From NCBI RefSeq assembly GCF_007992435.1, contig NZ_BKAG01000023.1:1-64000 (forward strand): 64,000 nucleotides of DNA. The letters are read 5' to 3'. The DNA comes from Prosthecobacter gellanilyticus (lineage in GTDB: Bacteria > Verrucomicrobiota > Verrucomicrobiia > Verrucomicrobiales > Verrucomicrobiaceae). Within the stretch, counting starts at the first letter, position 1, and every line of letters starts with the position of its first letter. Positions 58,601 through 64,000 of the stretch are shown here, in pieces. Under the pieces are notes generated by a model. It made no database searches, was not told the origin of the DNA, and saw only the letters and a list, made by a program, of their open reading frames with translations. The position numbers were made by a program, and so were the translations under genes.

Positions 58601-58912
58601 GAGCGTGCGCTGTATATAGGCGGCCGTGAGAAGGACAAAGGCAGCGTGTGGCATGGTGCCATCTCACGCGTGGCTCTGCGCAAAGGCGCGCTGGATGCCG
58701 GCAAGCTCATGACCTGGATCGGCATGAATGATCCGACCTGTCTCGTGGACATCAATGCGGACCAGGCCAGCGAGCAGCTCAAGACCTCATGGAAGTGGGA
58801 GACCAGCGCTCCTGCGGCGACACCGAAAGGTAACACGGATCCAAACCGCGAAGCGATCGCGGATCTGTGCCATGTGCTGCTGAACGCGAACGAGTTCTTC
58901 TATCTGCAGTGA
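55646..58912 (+). CDS. PSD1/planctomycete cytochrome c protein (DUF1549-DUF1553) with LamG-like end
   Basis: 1088 residues. A signal peptide (1 to about 24) is followed by a cytochrome c domain with CQECH (C46, C49, H50) and the LEMPPDGKL segment. About 160-370 is DUF1549 (IDAFIEAKRK, RRVSFDLTGLPPS, ...QCAQCHDHKFDPI, which holds another C-x-x-C-H). About 550-790 is DUF1553 (DNPLTTRVIVNRLWSWHFGRGI, TPSDFGRLGEAPTHPELLDW, SSMYRQSA). About 850-1020 looks like a LamG/concanavalin-like domain. Such proteins are common in this phylum and are thought to act in periplasmic electron transfer during sulfated-glycan or other polymer breakdown; direct proof is lacking. The usual DUF1501 partner is not next door. 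Confidence 0.93.
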   Translation: MFRTVPSRLITLSALLASTGASIAAPSAEGLKFFESKVRPILVESCQECHSEKKHKGDLRLDNLPYILHGGEKGPAIVPHKPDASLLIKAVSYVDHELEMPPDGKLPDDKIAVLKQWISMGAPWPENEVAAAKPPRKPGEFSAEDRAWWAFQPVKDPKVPAVKHEGNVIDAFIEAKRKEAGLKASPEASPEELIRRVSFDLTGLPPSTAEVQQFVRDCANGSDKASLAYEALVDRLLASPRFGERMAQHWLDLVRYAESEGYRLDAYRPNVWPYRDYVIEAFNQDKPYNQFVREQIAGDEIAPGDPKADVATGFLRHTVYEYNQRDAEGQWKTIMNEVTDVTADVFMGVSVQCAQCHDHKFDPILQKDYYRLQSFLGNITWAEDKKYATEAEQAEHAKLMQVWLDATKEPRAVIDGILEPRIQKAMISAMEKFPEEVVAMWRKPREQRTPYEEQVVQLAWRQADYERERFKTDKIKDPEATQLREAQAKLAEFDHLKPKPLLTTYSVSETGPKGRDPIFKTRREGEVATKPGFLSILDPKDAVIPAAKADAKTSGRRTVLADWLTKTDNPLTTRVIVNRLWSWHFGRGIAGTPSDFGRLGEAPTHPELLDWMTTQFIKGGWKMKPVHKMIVMSSMYRQSAMLNDKTAMTTDPENRLFWRFPPRRLDAEQARDAVLAASGELDLTMGGAGAEAAKPRRSIYTRKIRNTQDEFLQSLDAPPGFSSLPTRDATTTATQSLLMINGDWPLERARGMAARLVSEKPANDQALVNQAYALAFGRQPSKDESKDAVSFLNAQRSRLKKEMPPPPVEAPAIADAKKFFGAPAPTKTVKTLMMQPGSKNEKLRVNTTNAIEGDDFAVEAVVNLSSLYPNASVRTIASRWDNAKSTPGWALGVTCEKSAHKPNNLIVQLVGEDFQGSLAYEVVASGLRIPVNKPYYVGATLHSEPAEGQKFGGTITFYARDLSDPAAPMQTVTVPHQICGGYVSAERALYIGGREKDKGSVWHGAISRVALRKGALDAGKLMTWIGMNDPTCLVDINADQASEQLKTSWKWETSAPAATPKGNTDPNREAIADLCHVLLNANEFFYLQ

Positions 58913-58951
58913 GAGACGGTGCGGGATGGTGATGTCTATGCCAGCCCGCCA

Positions 58952-59911
58952 CTAACCAAGGAGGACGACAGCGGGGCCTTCGTTGGGGGTGCCGGTGTTG
59001 AGGCGTTCAGCAAATTTGGCTTTAAAGACCTCCAGGCAGGTATCAAGGTTCGCGTGGAGGTTCTCATCAAGAATGGGGAGGTCGTTTGCTGAAAGCGTCA
59101 TTTCGATGTGAGTGGGTTCATCGTCCCAAGTGAGGTCGGCATTGAAAGTGCAGGCGGGGTGCAGATCCAGGTCGAATTGCAAGGCGAGGCTGCAAGGCGT
59201 GATGGAGCGGGACGCATCCAGAGTGATGACGATGCGGCGGATACCGGTGTAGGCGGTACTGTCGTTCTGAAAGGTGCTGATGCGCCAGGCGGGAAACTGA
59301 GGCTGGAAGATGGAGATCCAATCCTGAATGAGGGCGGTGACGCGCTGGTAAAGAGCTTGGGCCTGGACTGCCTCTGCGGGGGAAAGGGTTTCCTGGGGGA
59401 AAATTTCCGAAGAGTGTTGAACGGCACCAAGCACAGGATCCTTGGATCCGTAGATGGCACGGATGCGATGACTCTGGGGAGCAGGTGAAAATGAATTGGG
59501 TGAGTCGCCGGGCGCACCGAGGTCGAGGAGTTCGGCGAATTGAGCTTTGAAGCTTTTCAGACAGGCGTCGAGGGTTGGAGGAAGGGTTTCGTCGAGGAGA
59601 TGGAGCGGCGTGCCGAGCAGCCCCCAATCGAGGTAGTAGTGATCGTCATCCGCGAAGGGGCTGGCCGCGACAGTGCTGGCAGGATGTAGCTCCAGGCAGA
59701 ACATCAAGGCGTGGGTGTAGGGGCGAACAGAGCGGACGGCAGTGAGGGAAGTGGTGATGCGGCGGATGCCGGTGGTGCCGGTGTAGTCGCTTAAAGTGGT
59801 AGTAAGGCACCAAGCGGGGAACTGTGGCTGAAGGGTCTGCAGACTGTCCTGCATGGCATCGCTGATGCGCTGGCGCAGGGCATGTGTTTGGGCGGATTCG
59901 GCGGGTGACAT
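58952..59911 (-). CDS. Tandemly duplicated protein of unknown function
   Basis: 319 residues made of two copies of a unit of about 140-150 residues. Shared landmarks in each copy: LSPAE or SPAES, a helix ending QPQFPAW, then YTGxxxIRRI, RS(V/I)xP, LALxxxLDLHPA or ALMFCLELHPA, and DENL/DETLP followed by DxCLxxFKAxFAE. The first copy is about 1-140, the second about 178-319. Copies have drifted strongly, so the duplication is old. No family is recognised, and no signal peptide is visible. Single gene. Confidence 0.7.
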   Translation of the reverse strand: MSPAESAQTHALRQRISDAMQDSLQTLQPQFPAWCLTTTLSDYTGTTGIRRITTSLTAVRSVRPYTHALMFCLELHPASTVAASPFADDDHYYLDWGLLGTPLHLLDETLPPTLDACLKSFKAQFAELLDLGAPGDSPNSFSPAPQSHRIRAIYGSKDPVLGAVQHSSEIFPQETLSPAEAVQAQALYQRVTALIQDWISIFQPQFPAWRISTFQNDSTAYTGIRRIVITLDASRSITPCSLALQFDLDLHPACTFNADLTWDDEPTHIEMTLSANDLPILDENLHANLDTCLEVFKAKFAERLNTGTPNEGPAVVLLG

Positions 59912-60159
59912 GAGCGCGGGAAATGGAGTCAGGGAAAGCGGGTGCTGACAAAGTGAATGAAGACCACGGACAAGTGAAGCAAGACGCGGTTCCGCCCTGC
60001 CAGGGATGATGGGTGTGGACGCATTGGAGTAAACCTAGTTAGGTGGGCTGTGCCAGCCAACGATGTCCTGTTCGATCCACTATGATAAACAGGTGCCATG
60101 CCAGTCCCTGGGGAGGTTGCATGCACAATCTTCCTTGAAGAAGATTGCTCGTGGGCAAA
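59912..60159. other. Gene-free stretch with a weak hairpin
   Basis: No gene is seen in this 248-bp gap. CAATCTTC/GAAGATTG (60126-60133, 60140-60147) forms an 8-bp stem 13 bp beyond the YkvA-like stop and may end that transcript, although no T-run follows. Confidence 0.5.
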
Positions 60160-60558
60160 TCACACGTCGATGACTTTACCGTCCTGACCAGTCGCGGGCG
60201 TCGTTTGAGGTGCCGACTGCGCGGCCTGCCACTCGACATAGCGCACGAGTTCGGTGTCGATGAGCTTCAGGCAAAAGGCGATGACGGTGGCATCATCAAG
60301 ATAACCGACGCCTATGATGACATCAGGAAGGATGTCCGCGGGATTCAAGACATAGAGAAGCGCGAGTGCTCCGGCACTGATGGCCCAGTAGGGCACTTCG
60401 CGGTAACGGCCTGCCCAGTAGTCCTTCACCATGGCGAGGATCAACTGCGCCTGTTCCACGAACTTCTTGAGCTTGGGCAGCTTGCCTTCGATGTCCTGGG
60501 CACGCTGGGTGACCTTGGCGATCTCGATATCGTGCTTGGTTTCCGATGGTGTGGACAT
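60160..60558 (-). CDS. YkvA/DUF1232 family membrane protein
   Basis: 132 residues from the ATG at 60558 (MSTPSETK); a TTG seven codons upstream is an alternative. A helical N-terminal half is followed by the DUF1232 core LALLYVLNPADILPDVIIGVGYLDDATVIAFCLKLI with one or two spans. Function of the family is not known. Single gene. Confidence 0.88.
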   Translation of the reverse strand: MSTPSETKHDIEIAKVTQRAQDIEGKLPKLKKFVEQAQLILAMVKDYWAGRYREVPYWAISAGALALLYVLNPADILPDVIIGVGYLDDATVIAFCLKLIDTELVRYVEWQAAQSAPQTTPATGQDGKVIDV

Positions 60559-60721
60559 GGTGATGGGAGAATCAGACAACGAGAGGGGCGTATCTGGCCA
60601 GAATTCTTTTTCGGAATGAGTGAGATGCCAGTGAGAATGTGGTCATGCGTCCACACGTGGATCGGGAACGAACAATGAGTTCGACATCGGTGCGGGCTGA
60701 AGCCAGGCACTACTTTGACAC

Positions 60722-60755
60722 AAAAAACCCGCTCATCTCTGAGCGGGTTATTTTT
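60722..60755 (-). terminator. Terminator of tRNA-Asp
   Basis: AACCCGCTCA/TGAGCGGGTT (60726-60735, 60740-60749) form a 10-bp stem with a TCTC loop. On the minus strand TTTTTTG follows, about 20 nt after the mature tRNA end. Confidence 0.92.
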
Positions 60756-60759
60756 ACTT

Positions 60760-60855
60760 AAAGGACACTGGCGGAACGGACGGGACTTGAACCCGCAACC
60801 TCCAACGTGACAGGCTGGCGCTCTAACCAATTGAGCTACCGCTCCAGTGTCCTTT
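60760..60855. repeat. 12-bp inverted repeat bracketing tRNA-Asp
   Basis: AAAGGACACTGG (60760-60771) and CCAGTGTCCTTT (60844-60855) are exact reverse complements and flank the tRNA-Asp gene, sharing its terminal GG and CCA bases. The precursor RNA can therefore pair its leader and trailer next to the acceptor stem. Confidence 0.9.
60769..60845 (-). tRNA. tRNA-Asp (anticodon GTC)
   Basis: 77 nt with encoded CCA. The acceptor stem is GGAGCGG/CCGTTCC (one G-T pair), the D arm GCTCAATTGGTTAGAGC, the anticodon arm CCAGC-CTGTCAC-GTTGG (anticodon GUC), the T arm GCGGGTTCAAGTCCCGT, and the discriminator G as expected for Asp. Confidence 0.97.
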
Positions 60856-60868
60856 TGGGTGGGCCGAG

Positions 60869-60896
60869 ATCCTAGCGGATGACGGCGAAGAGGCAA
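60869..60896 (-). promoter_or_regulatory. Candidate promoter of tRNA-Asp
   Basis: On the minus strand TTGCCT (60896-60891) and TAGGAT (60874-60869) are 16 bp apart, 24 bp upstream of the mature tRNA. Confidence 0.5.
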
Positions 60897-60926
60897 ATGG
60901 AAATTGCTCTTTTTGCACAAAAAAAT

Positions 60927-61574
60927 TCACGTCGCAGGAGCGGCTTCGATCTTCACGGTGATGTCGTCGAAGTAGATGGGAGTTTGTGAGTAGGGCGTGC
61001 CCCAGACACCGGCCTTGCCCTGGCCCTTCAGACCCTTGGCATCTGCCTTGATCGTGGGCTCTGCAGGCTCGGCCGCATCAGCAGGCCAGGCCTTGCCGGT
61101 GACGAGCCATGCATCTCCTTCACCGCGTTTGACTTCGAGCTTCAGTTTCAGCCAGGCATCATTCGTCCAGGTGAAGGGCACGCTGGCGACCACGGCGTCA
61201 GACTTGAAGATCTCGAGCTGTTTCTTCGCGGCATTCACCAGCAGGCGATGCCCGCTCATGCCATGCACGCTGACACCGAACTTCGGCACGCTGCGCGCGC
61301 GCTTGCTGGCAAAGACACGGGCTTCAATGCTGGACTCACCAGCGGCGGAGGTGCCGACCTGGGCGCAGGCATCGGTGAGCTCGGCGCCTGGATCGATGGA
61401 GATGGCCTTGTTGCCATCTTTCGCGGCGATCTGGATCTTGCCTTCGACGATGAAGACTTCCTTTGGCACTTCGCCCTCAGCCCAGGTATCGGCATTGAAG
61501 GTGAGCGTCTGGAGGTCGGCACCCGTGGCGAGCGAGGTGAAGGCGAGAAGACTGAGAAGCGCAGGAAGTTTCAT
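60927..61574 (-). CDS. Secreted LamG/concanavalin-like protein
   Basis: 215 residues from the ATG at 61574 (MKLPALLSLLAFTSLATGAD), which gives a clean signal peptide. The mature part is beta-rich, with AKKQLEIFKSDAVVASVPFTWTNDAWLKLKLEVKRG, AGVWGTPYSQTPIYFDDITVKI, a pattern seen in the concanavalin-like/DUF1080 sugar-binding or 3-keto-glycoside hydrolase group. Catalytic residues cannot be assigned. Single gene, exported to the periplasm or beyond. Confidence 0.72.
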   Translation of the reverse strand: MKLPALLSLLAFTSLATGADLQTLTFNADTWAEGEVPKEVFIVEGKIQIAAKDGNKAISIDPGAELTDACAQVGTSAAGESSIEARVFASKRARSVPKFGVSVHGMSGHRLLVNAAKKQLEIFKSDAVVASVPFTWTNDAWLKLKLEVKRGEGDAWLVTGKAWPADAAEPAEPTIKADAKGLKGQGKAGVWGTPYSQTPIYFDDITVKIEAAPAT

Positions 61575-61668
61575 GGAGGGGTAACTTTGGAAGGGAGACA
61601 AGAAACGTTCAAGCATGGTTGTTCTTGTCCTGCTTGAAGGAATGTTTTGCCGGCCTAAAAACTAACTT

Positions 61669-62883
61669 ATGAGTCGAAGCTGGGATGTGATCGTAATTGG
61701 AGGTGGCAGTGCAGGCCTGGCGGCCGCGCTGGCGGCGGCGCGTGGCGGTGCGAGAACGCTGCTGGTGGAGCGCCAGACGAAGCTCGGTGGCATGGGGGTG
61801 AATGCGCTGGTCCACACTTTCTGCGGGCTGTTTCATCCGGACGTGTCGAAGCCCTGGTCCTGGCTGAATGCCGGAGTGCCGCAGGAGATCGGTGAGAAGA
61901 TGATGGAGCGCACCCGGCAGTCCGCGCCTGATCTGATGGGGCGTATTTATGTGCTGAGGCAGCACCCGAGTGTATTTGCGCATCTGGCGGATGAATTATG
62001 CGCGGCTGAAAAGAACCTCACTCGCATGAGCGGTGTGGAGTGGTGCGGACTGCAAAGGCTGAACGATGGATGGGAGGTCGATCTCTGCTCCCGTGGTGTT
62101 TTGGAAAGGCATGTCACCCGATCCCTTGTGGACACGACGGGTGATGCCACGGGAGCGCGCTTCCTCGGGAGCGAGTATTGGACACAGGCTGAACCGGAGA
62201 AGCTTTATCGGCCTGCCTATGTGTGTGCCTTGCCGCATGTGACAGGCGTGCATGATGAAACATGGAGGTTTGCGATCGGTGCGCAGATCGTGAGAGCTGT
62301 CAGGAATGGTGTGCTGCCTGAAGCGGCGATGGGCGCGCAGTTTCGTGACTCTCCGTTTTCTGAAGAGATGTTTCTGACCATCGATCTGGAGGCAGGGCAG
62401 GGAAGCTGGGATCCGTTTGATGCTATCAAGAGAGCCGAGGTGGAAGCCACGGGGCGTGATGTCGCGATGTCACTCTGGCGCATGCTGCGCGCCGAGCATG
62501 CGGACTTTCAACACTGTCCGCCTCCTGTGCTGCCGGCGCTGGCGGGCATTCGTGAGACGGCGCGCTATCTTGGAGACAAGGTGCTGTCTGGTGACGAACT
62601 GGCCTCCTCCACGCGCTTCGCCGATGAGGTGGCGCTGGCTGGCTGGCCGATGGAGAAGCGCGAGAATGCGCGAGGTCCCAAGTTCAGATATTTTGACCAG
62701 CCTGAACCTGCTGGCATTCCTGCGGGCTGCCTGATGAGCGCCAAACTGCCGGGTCTGTTTTTTGCAGGGCGTTGTCTTTCAGCCGATCATGAGGCGCTGG
62801 CCTCCGTGAGAGTCATGGGCACCTGCATGGCCACAGGTGAGGCTGCTGCAAAAATGGCACTGGCGCATGTGCCCAAGGCGTGA
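61669..62883 (+). CDS. FAD-dependent oxidoreductase
   Basis: 404 residues. The N-terminal Rossmann motif is [21 protein letters not shown] (GGGSAG at 11-16) with [21 protein letters not shown], typical of the FAD_oxidored (PF12831) group often found with carbohydrate or lipid modification genes. A C-terminal FAD segment [35 protein letters not shown] is complete. No signal peptide. Substrate unknown. It starts 25 bp before the next gene ends its leader, so it may be co-transcribed with the glycosyltransferase. Confidence 0.85.
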   Translation: MSRSWDVIVIGGGSAGLAAALAAARGGARTLLVERQTKLGGMGVNALVHTFCGLFHPDVSKPWSWLNAGVPQEIGEKMMERTRQSAPDLMGRIYVLRQHPSVFAHLADELCAAEKNLTRMSGVEWCGLQRLNDGWEVDLCSRGVLERHVTRSLVDTTGDATGARFLGSEYWTQAEPEKLYRPAYVCALPHVTGVHDETWRFAIGAQIVRAVRNGVLPEAAMGAQFRDSPFSEEMFLTIDLEAGQGSWDPFDAIKRAEVEATGRDVAMSLWRMLRAEHADFQHCPPPVLPALAGIRETARYLGDKVLSGDELASSTRFADEVALAGWPMEKRENARGPKFRYFDQPEPAGIPAGCLMSAKLPGLFFAGRCLSADHEALASVRVMGTCMATGEAAAKMALAHVPKA

Positions 62884-62907
62884 TTGAGAACAGCCTTCCT
62901 CCCGACC

Positions 62908-64000
62908 ATGCGGTTGCTTTTCATTTCCAACCTCTTTCCCGACACGACGCAACCGTGGCGGGGGCTGGACAATGTGACGCTGCTGCATGCGATGTGTGCC
63001 GAGCGCCGTGATGTGGATGTCCGCGTGCTATGCCTGCGGCCTGGGCATGGTTTCTGGATCGGAGCGGGGTGCCCGCTGAAACCGCGTGATGAGGACAAGA
63101 TCCTGAACCCGCATTTTGCCTGGGCTCCCTACCTGCCAAAGTTCGGCGGTTTGAACGACCAGCTCTTCGCCCTGGCGGTGAGGCGGGCTTTGAAGGCGTT
63201 GCCGCAAGGATGGAAGCCAGACGCACTGCTGGTGCCCTGGTTGTTTCCCGATGCCTGCGGGGTGTATCTGGTGGATGAATTTTGTGACGTGCCGATGCTG
63301 AGCGTGGCGCAGGGATCAGACGTGCATCAATACCTCGACATGCCGATGCGGCGCCGGGCGATCCTGACGCTCGCGCAGCGGTCCAAGATCGTCACCCGCA
63401 GTGAGGATCTCCGGCAGAGACTGCTGGGTGCCGGAGCCGCCGCTGACAGGGTGCACACCGTCTACAACGGTGTCGACACGGCGACTTTTTACCCGGGAGA
63501 TTCAAAGGCTGCGCGTGCGGCCCTGGGATTGCCTGAGGACGGCAAGCTGCTGCTGTTTGTGGGTAATTTCCTGGAGGTGAAGGGGCTTGAGCTGCTCATT
63601 CAGGCCACTGCCAGGGCTGCCCGTGAATGGAATGAGCCCCTCCGTCTGGTGATGATCGGCTCGGGCCCTTTGCAGCAGCCGTTGGCCGCCTTGGCGAAGA
63701 GTGAAGACCTCCCCTCCAGCAGCCTGATCTGGGCTGGCCGCAAGTCCCCTGAGGAGGTGGCACAATATATGCGAGCCGCAGATGCTGTATGCCTCTCCAG
63801 CCACAACGAAGGGGTGCCCAATGTGCTGCTCGAGTCCCTGGCTTCGGGGCGTCCTTTCGTGACCACGGATGTGGGCGGGATCTCAGAGATTCTAGGCCCT
63901 TCACCTCGTGGCGGGAAACTCGTCCCTGGACGGGGTGTTCAAGACTACGCTTCGGCACTGCACTCCGCGCTTTCGGATCCGCCGGACCCCGCAGCGCTGA
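62908..64000 (+). CDS. GT4-type glycosyltransferase, truncated by the window edge
   Basis: Open from the ATG at 62908 to the window end (364 codons, no stop). The N-terminal part starts RLLFISNLFPDTTQPWRGLDN, a typical GT4 opening. Later parts include VLLVPWLFPDACG, SVAQGSDVHQYLD, HTVYNGVDTATFYPGD and LLFVGNFLEVKGLELLI, then PNVLLESLASGRPFVTTDVGG, the donor-nucleotide-sugar site (E-x7-E type). It would add a sugar to lipid or polysaccharide from an activated donor. It begins 24 bp after the FAD gene. Confidence 0.9.
   Translation, partial: MRLLFISNLFPDTTQPWRGLDNVTLLHAMCAERRDVDVRVLCLRPGHGFWIGAGCPLKPRDEDKILNPHFAWAPYLPKFGGLNDQLFALAVRRALKALPQGWKPDALLVPWLFPDACGVYLVDEFCDVPMLSVAQGSDVHQYLDMPMRRRAILTLAQRSKIVTRSEDLRQRLLGAGAAADRVHTVYNGVDTATFYPGDSKAARAALGLPEDGKLLLFVGNFLEVKGLELLIQATARAAREWNEPLRLVMIGSGPLQQPLAALAKSEDLPSSSLIWAGRKSPEEVAQYMRAADAVCLSSHNEGVPNVLLESLASGRPFVTTDVGGISEILGPSPRGGKLVPGRGVQDYASALHSALSDPPDPAAL

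Noticed and set aside
1-64000. Recurrent CTAAC/GTTAGG strings (e.g. 13459, 29590, 40971, 58350)
   Set aside because: A rough count is near chance for this base composition; no fixed position relative to genes was seen.
1-64000. Insertion sequences, prophage or integrase-bounded islands
   Set aside because: No transposase, integrase or phage gene, and no direct repeats at the tRNA 3' ends beyond the inverted repeat at tRNA-Asp.

Overview
The window is GC-rich bacterial DNA, most probably from a member of the Verrucomicrobiota (Verrucomicrobiaceae, Prosthecobacter-like). This rests on the mix of families: planctomycete/verrucomicrobial cytochrome-c domains, a DUF1549/DUF1553 protein, a Tat-exported DUF1501 protein, an S1 sulfatase, a CE15 esterase, an SHD1/beta-lactamase fusion, and a giant autotransporter-repeat protein with Ig-like domains. 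No database search was possible. Many leading genes have a C/T-rich leader before the start codon instead of a Shine-Dalgarno box, while some downstream operon genes do have one.

Region 1 (38-11016, minus strand) is the highlight: seven genes, mostly overlapping or tightly spaced. They encode a zinc-ribbon P-loop GTPase, a membrane-anchored GAP1-N2-type protein, a 1000-residue single-span protein, a GYF-domain membrane protein, an ExbB/TolQ/MotA-type channel and two TolR/MotB-like single-span coiled-coil proteins. I read this as a GTPase-controlled, ion-motive-force-driven envelope complex, possibly a biological-conflict system analogous to Zorya. A long inverted array of 10-bp repeats sits between its first two genes. 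A beta-barrel outer-membrane protein gene (11280) diverges from it.

Region 2 (12.3-28 kb) holds a VOC protein, an AI-2E family permease, a HAD hydrolase, a membrane C39-like peptidase, a Fic protein, a TIM-barrel isomerase, tRNA-Thr, then a plus-strand run: a membrane protein, a PHP phosphatase with a histone-H1-like tail, a PP2C phosphatase and a small membrane protein. After this come a cytochrome c/WD40/coiled-coil protein, a zinc-independent-looking MDR oxidoreductase and tRNA-Leu.

Region 3 (28-43.5 kb) holds the 2583-residue repeat protein, rsmH with a MazG-like gene, a TauE/SafE exporter divergent from a sulfatase, a GRDP-like protein with a His/Asp tail, a DUF1501 protein and murG. 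Region 4 (43.8-64 kb) holds gpmI, a CNNM/CBS protein, topB, a CE15 esterase, FKBP, a beta-lactamase-family protein, an OstA-like lipoprotein, a MetE-C-like protein, the DUF1549/1553 cytochrome, a tandemly duplicated protein, a YkvA-like protein, tRNA-Asp, a secreted LamG-like protein, an FAD oxidoreductase and a truncated GT4 glycosyltransferase.

Intergenic DNA carries an unusual class of element: short-period tandem arrays (7, 8-9 or 10 bp units) arranged as head-to-head inverted pairs, at four places with unrelated unit sequences. REP-like palindromes are also present. I saw no CRISPR array, insertion sequence, rRNA or prophage.
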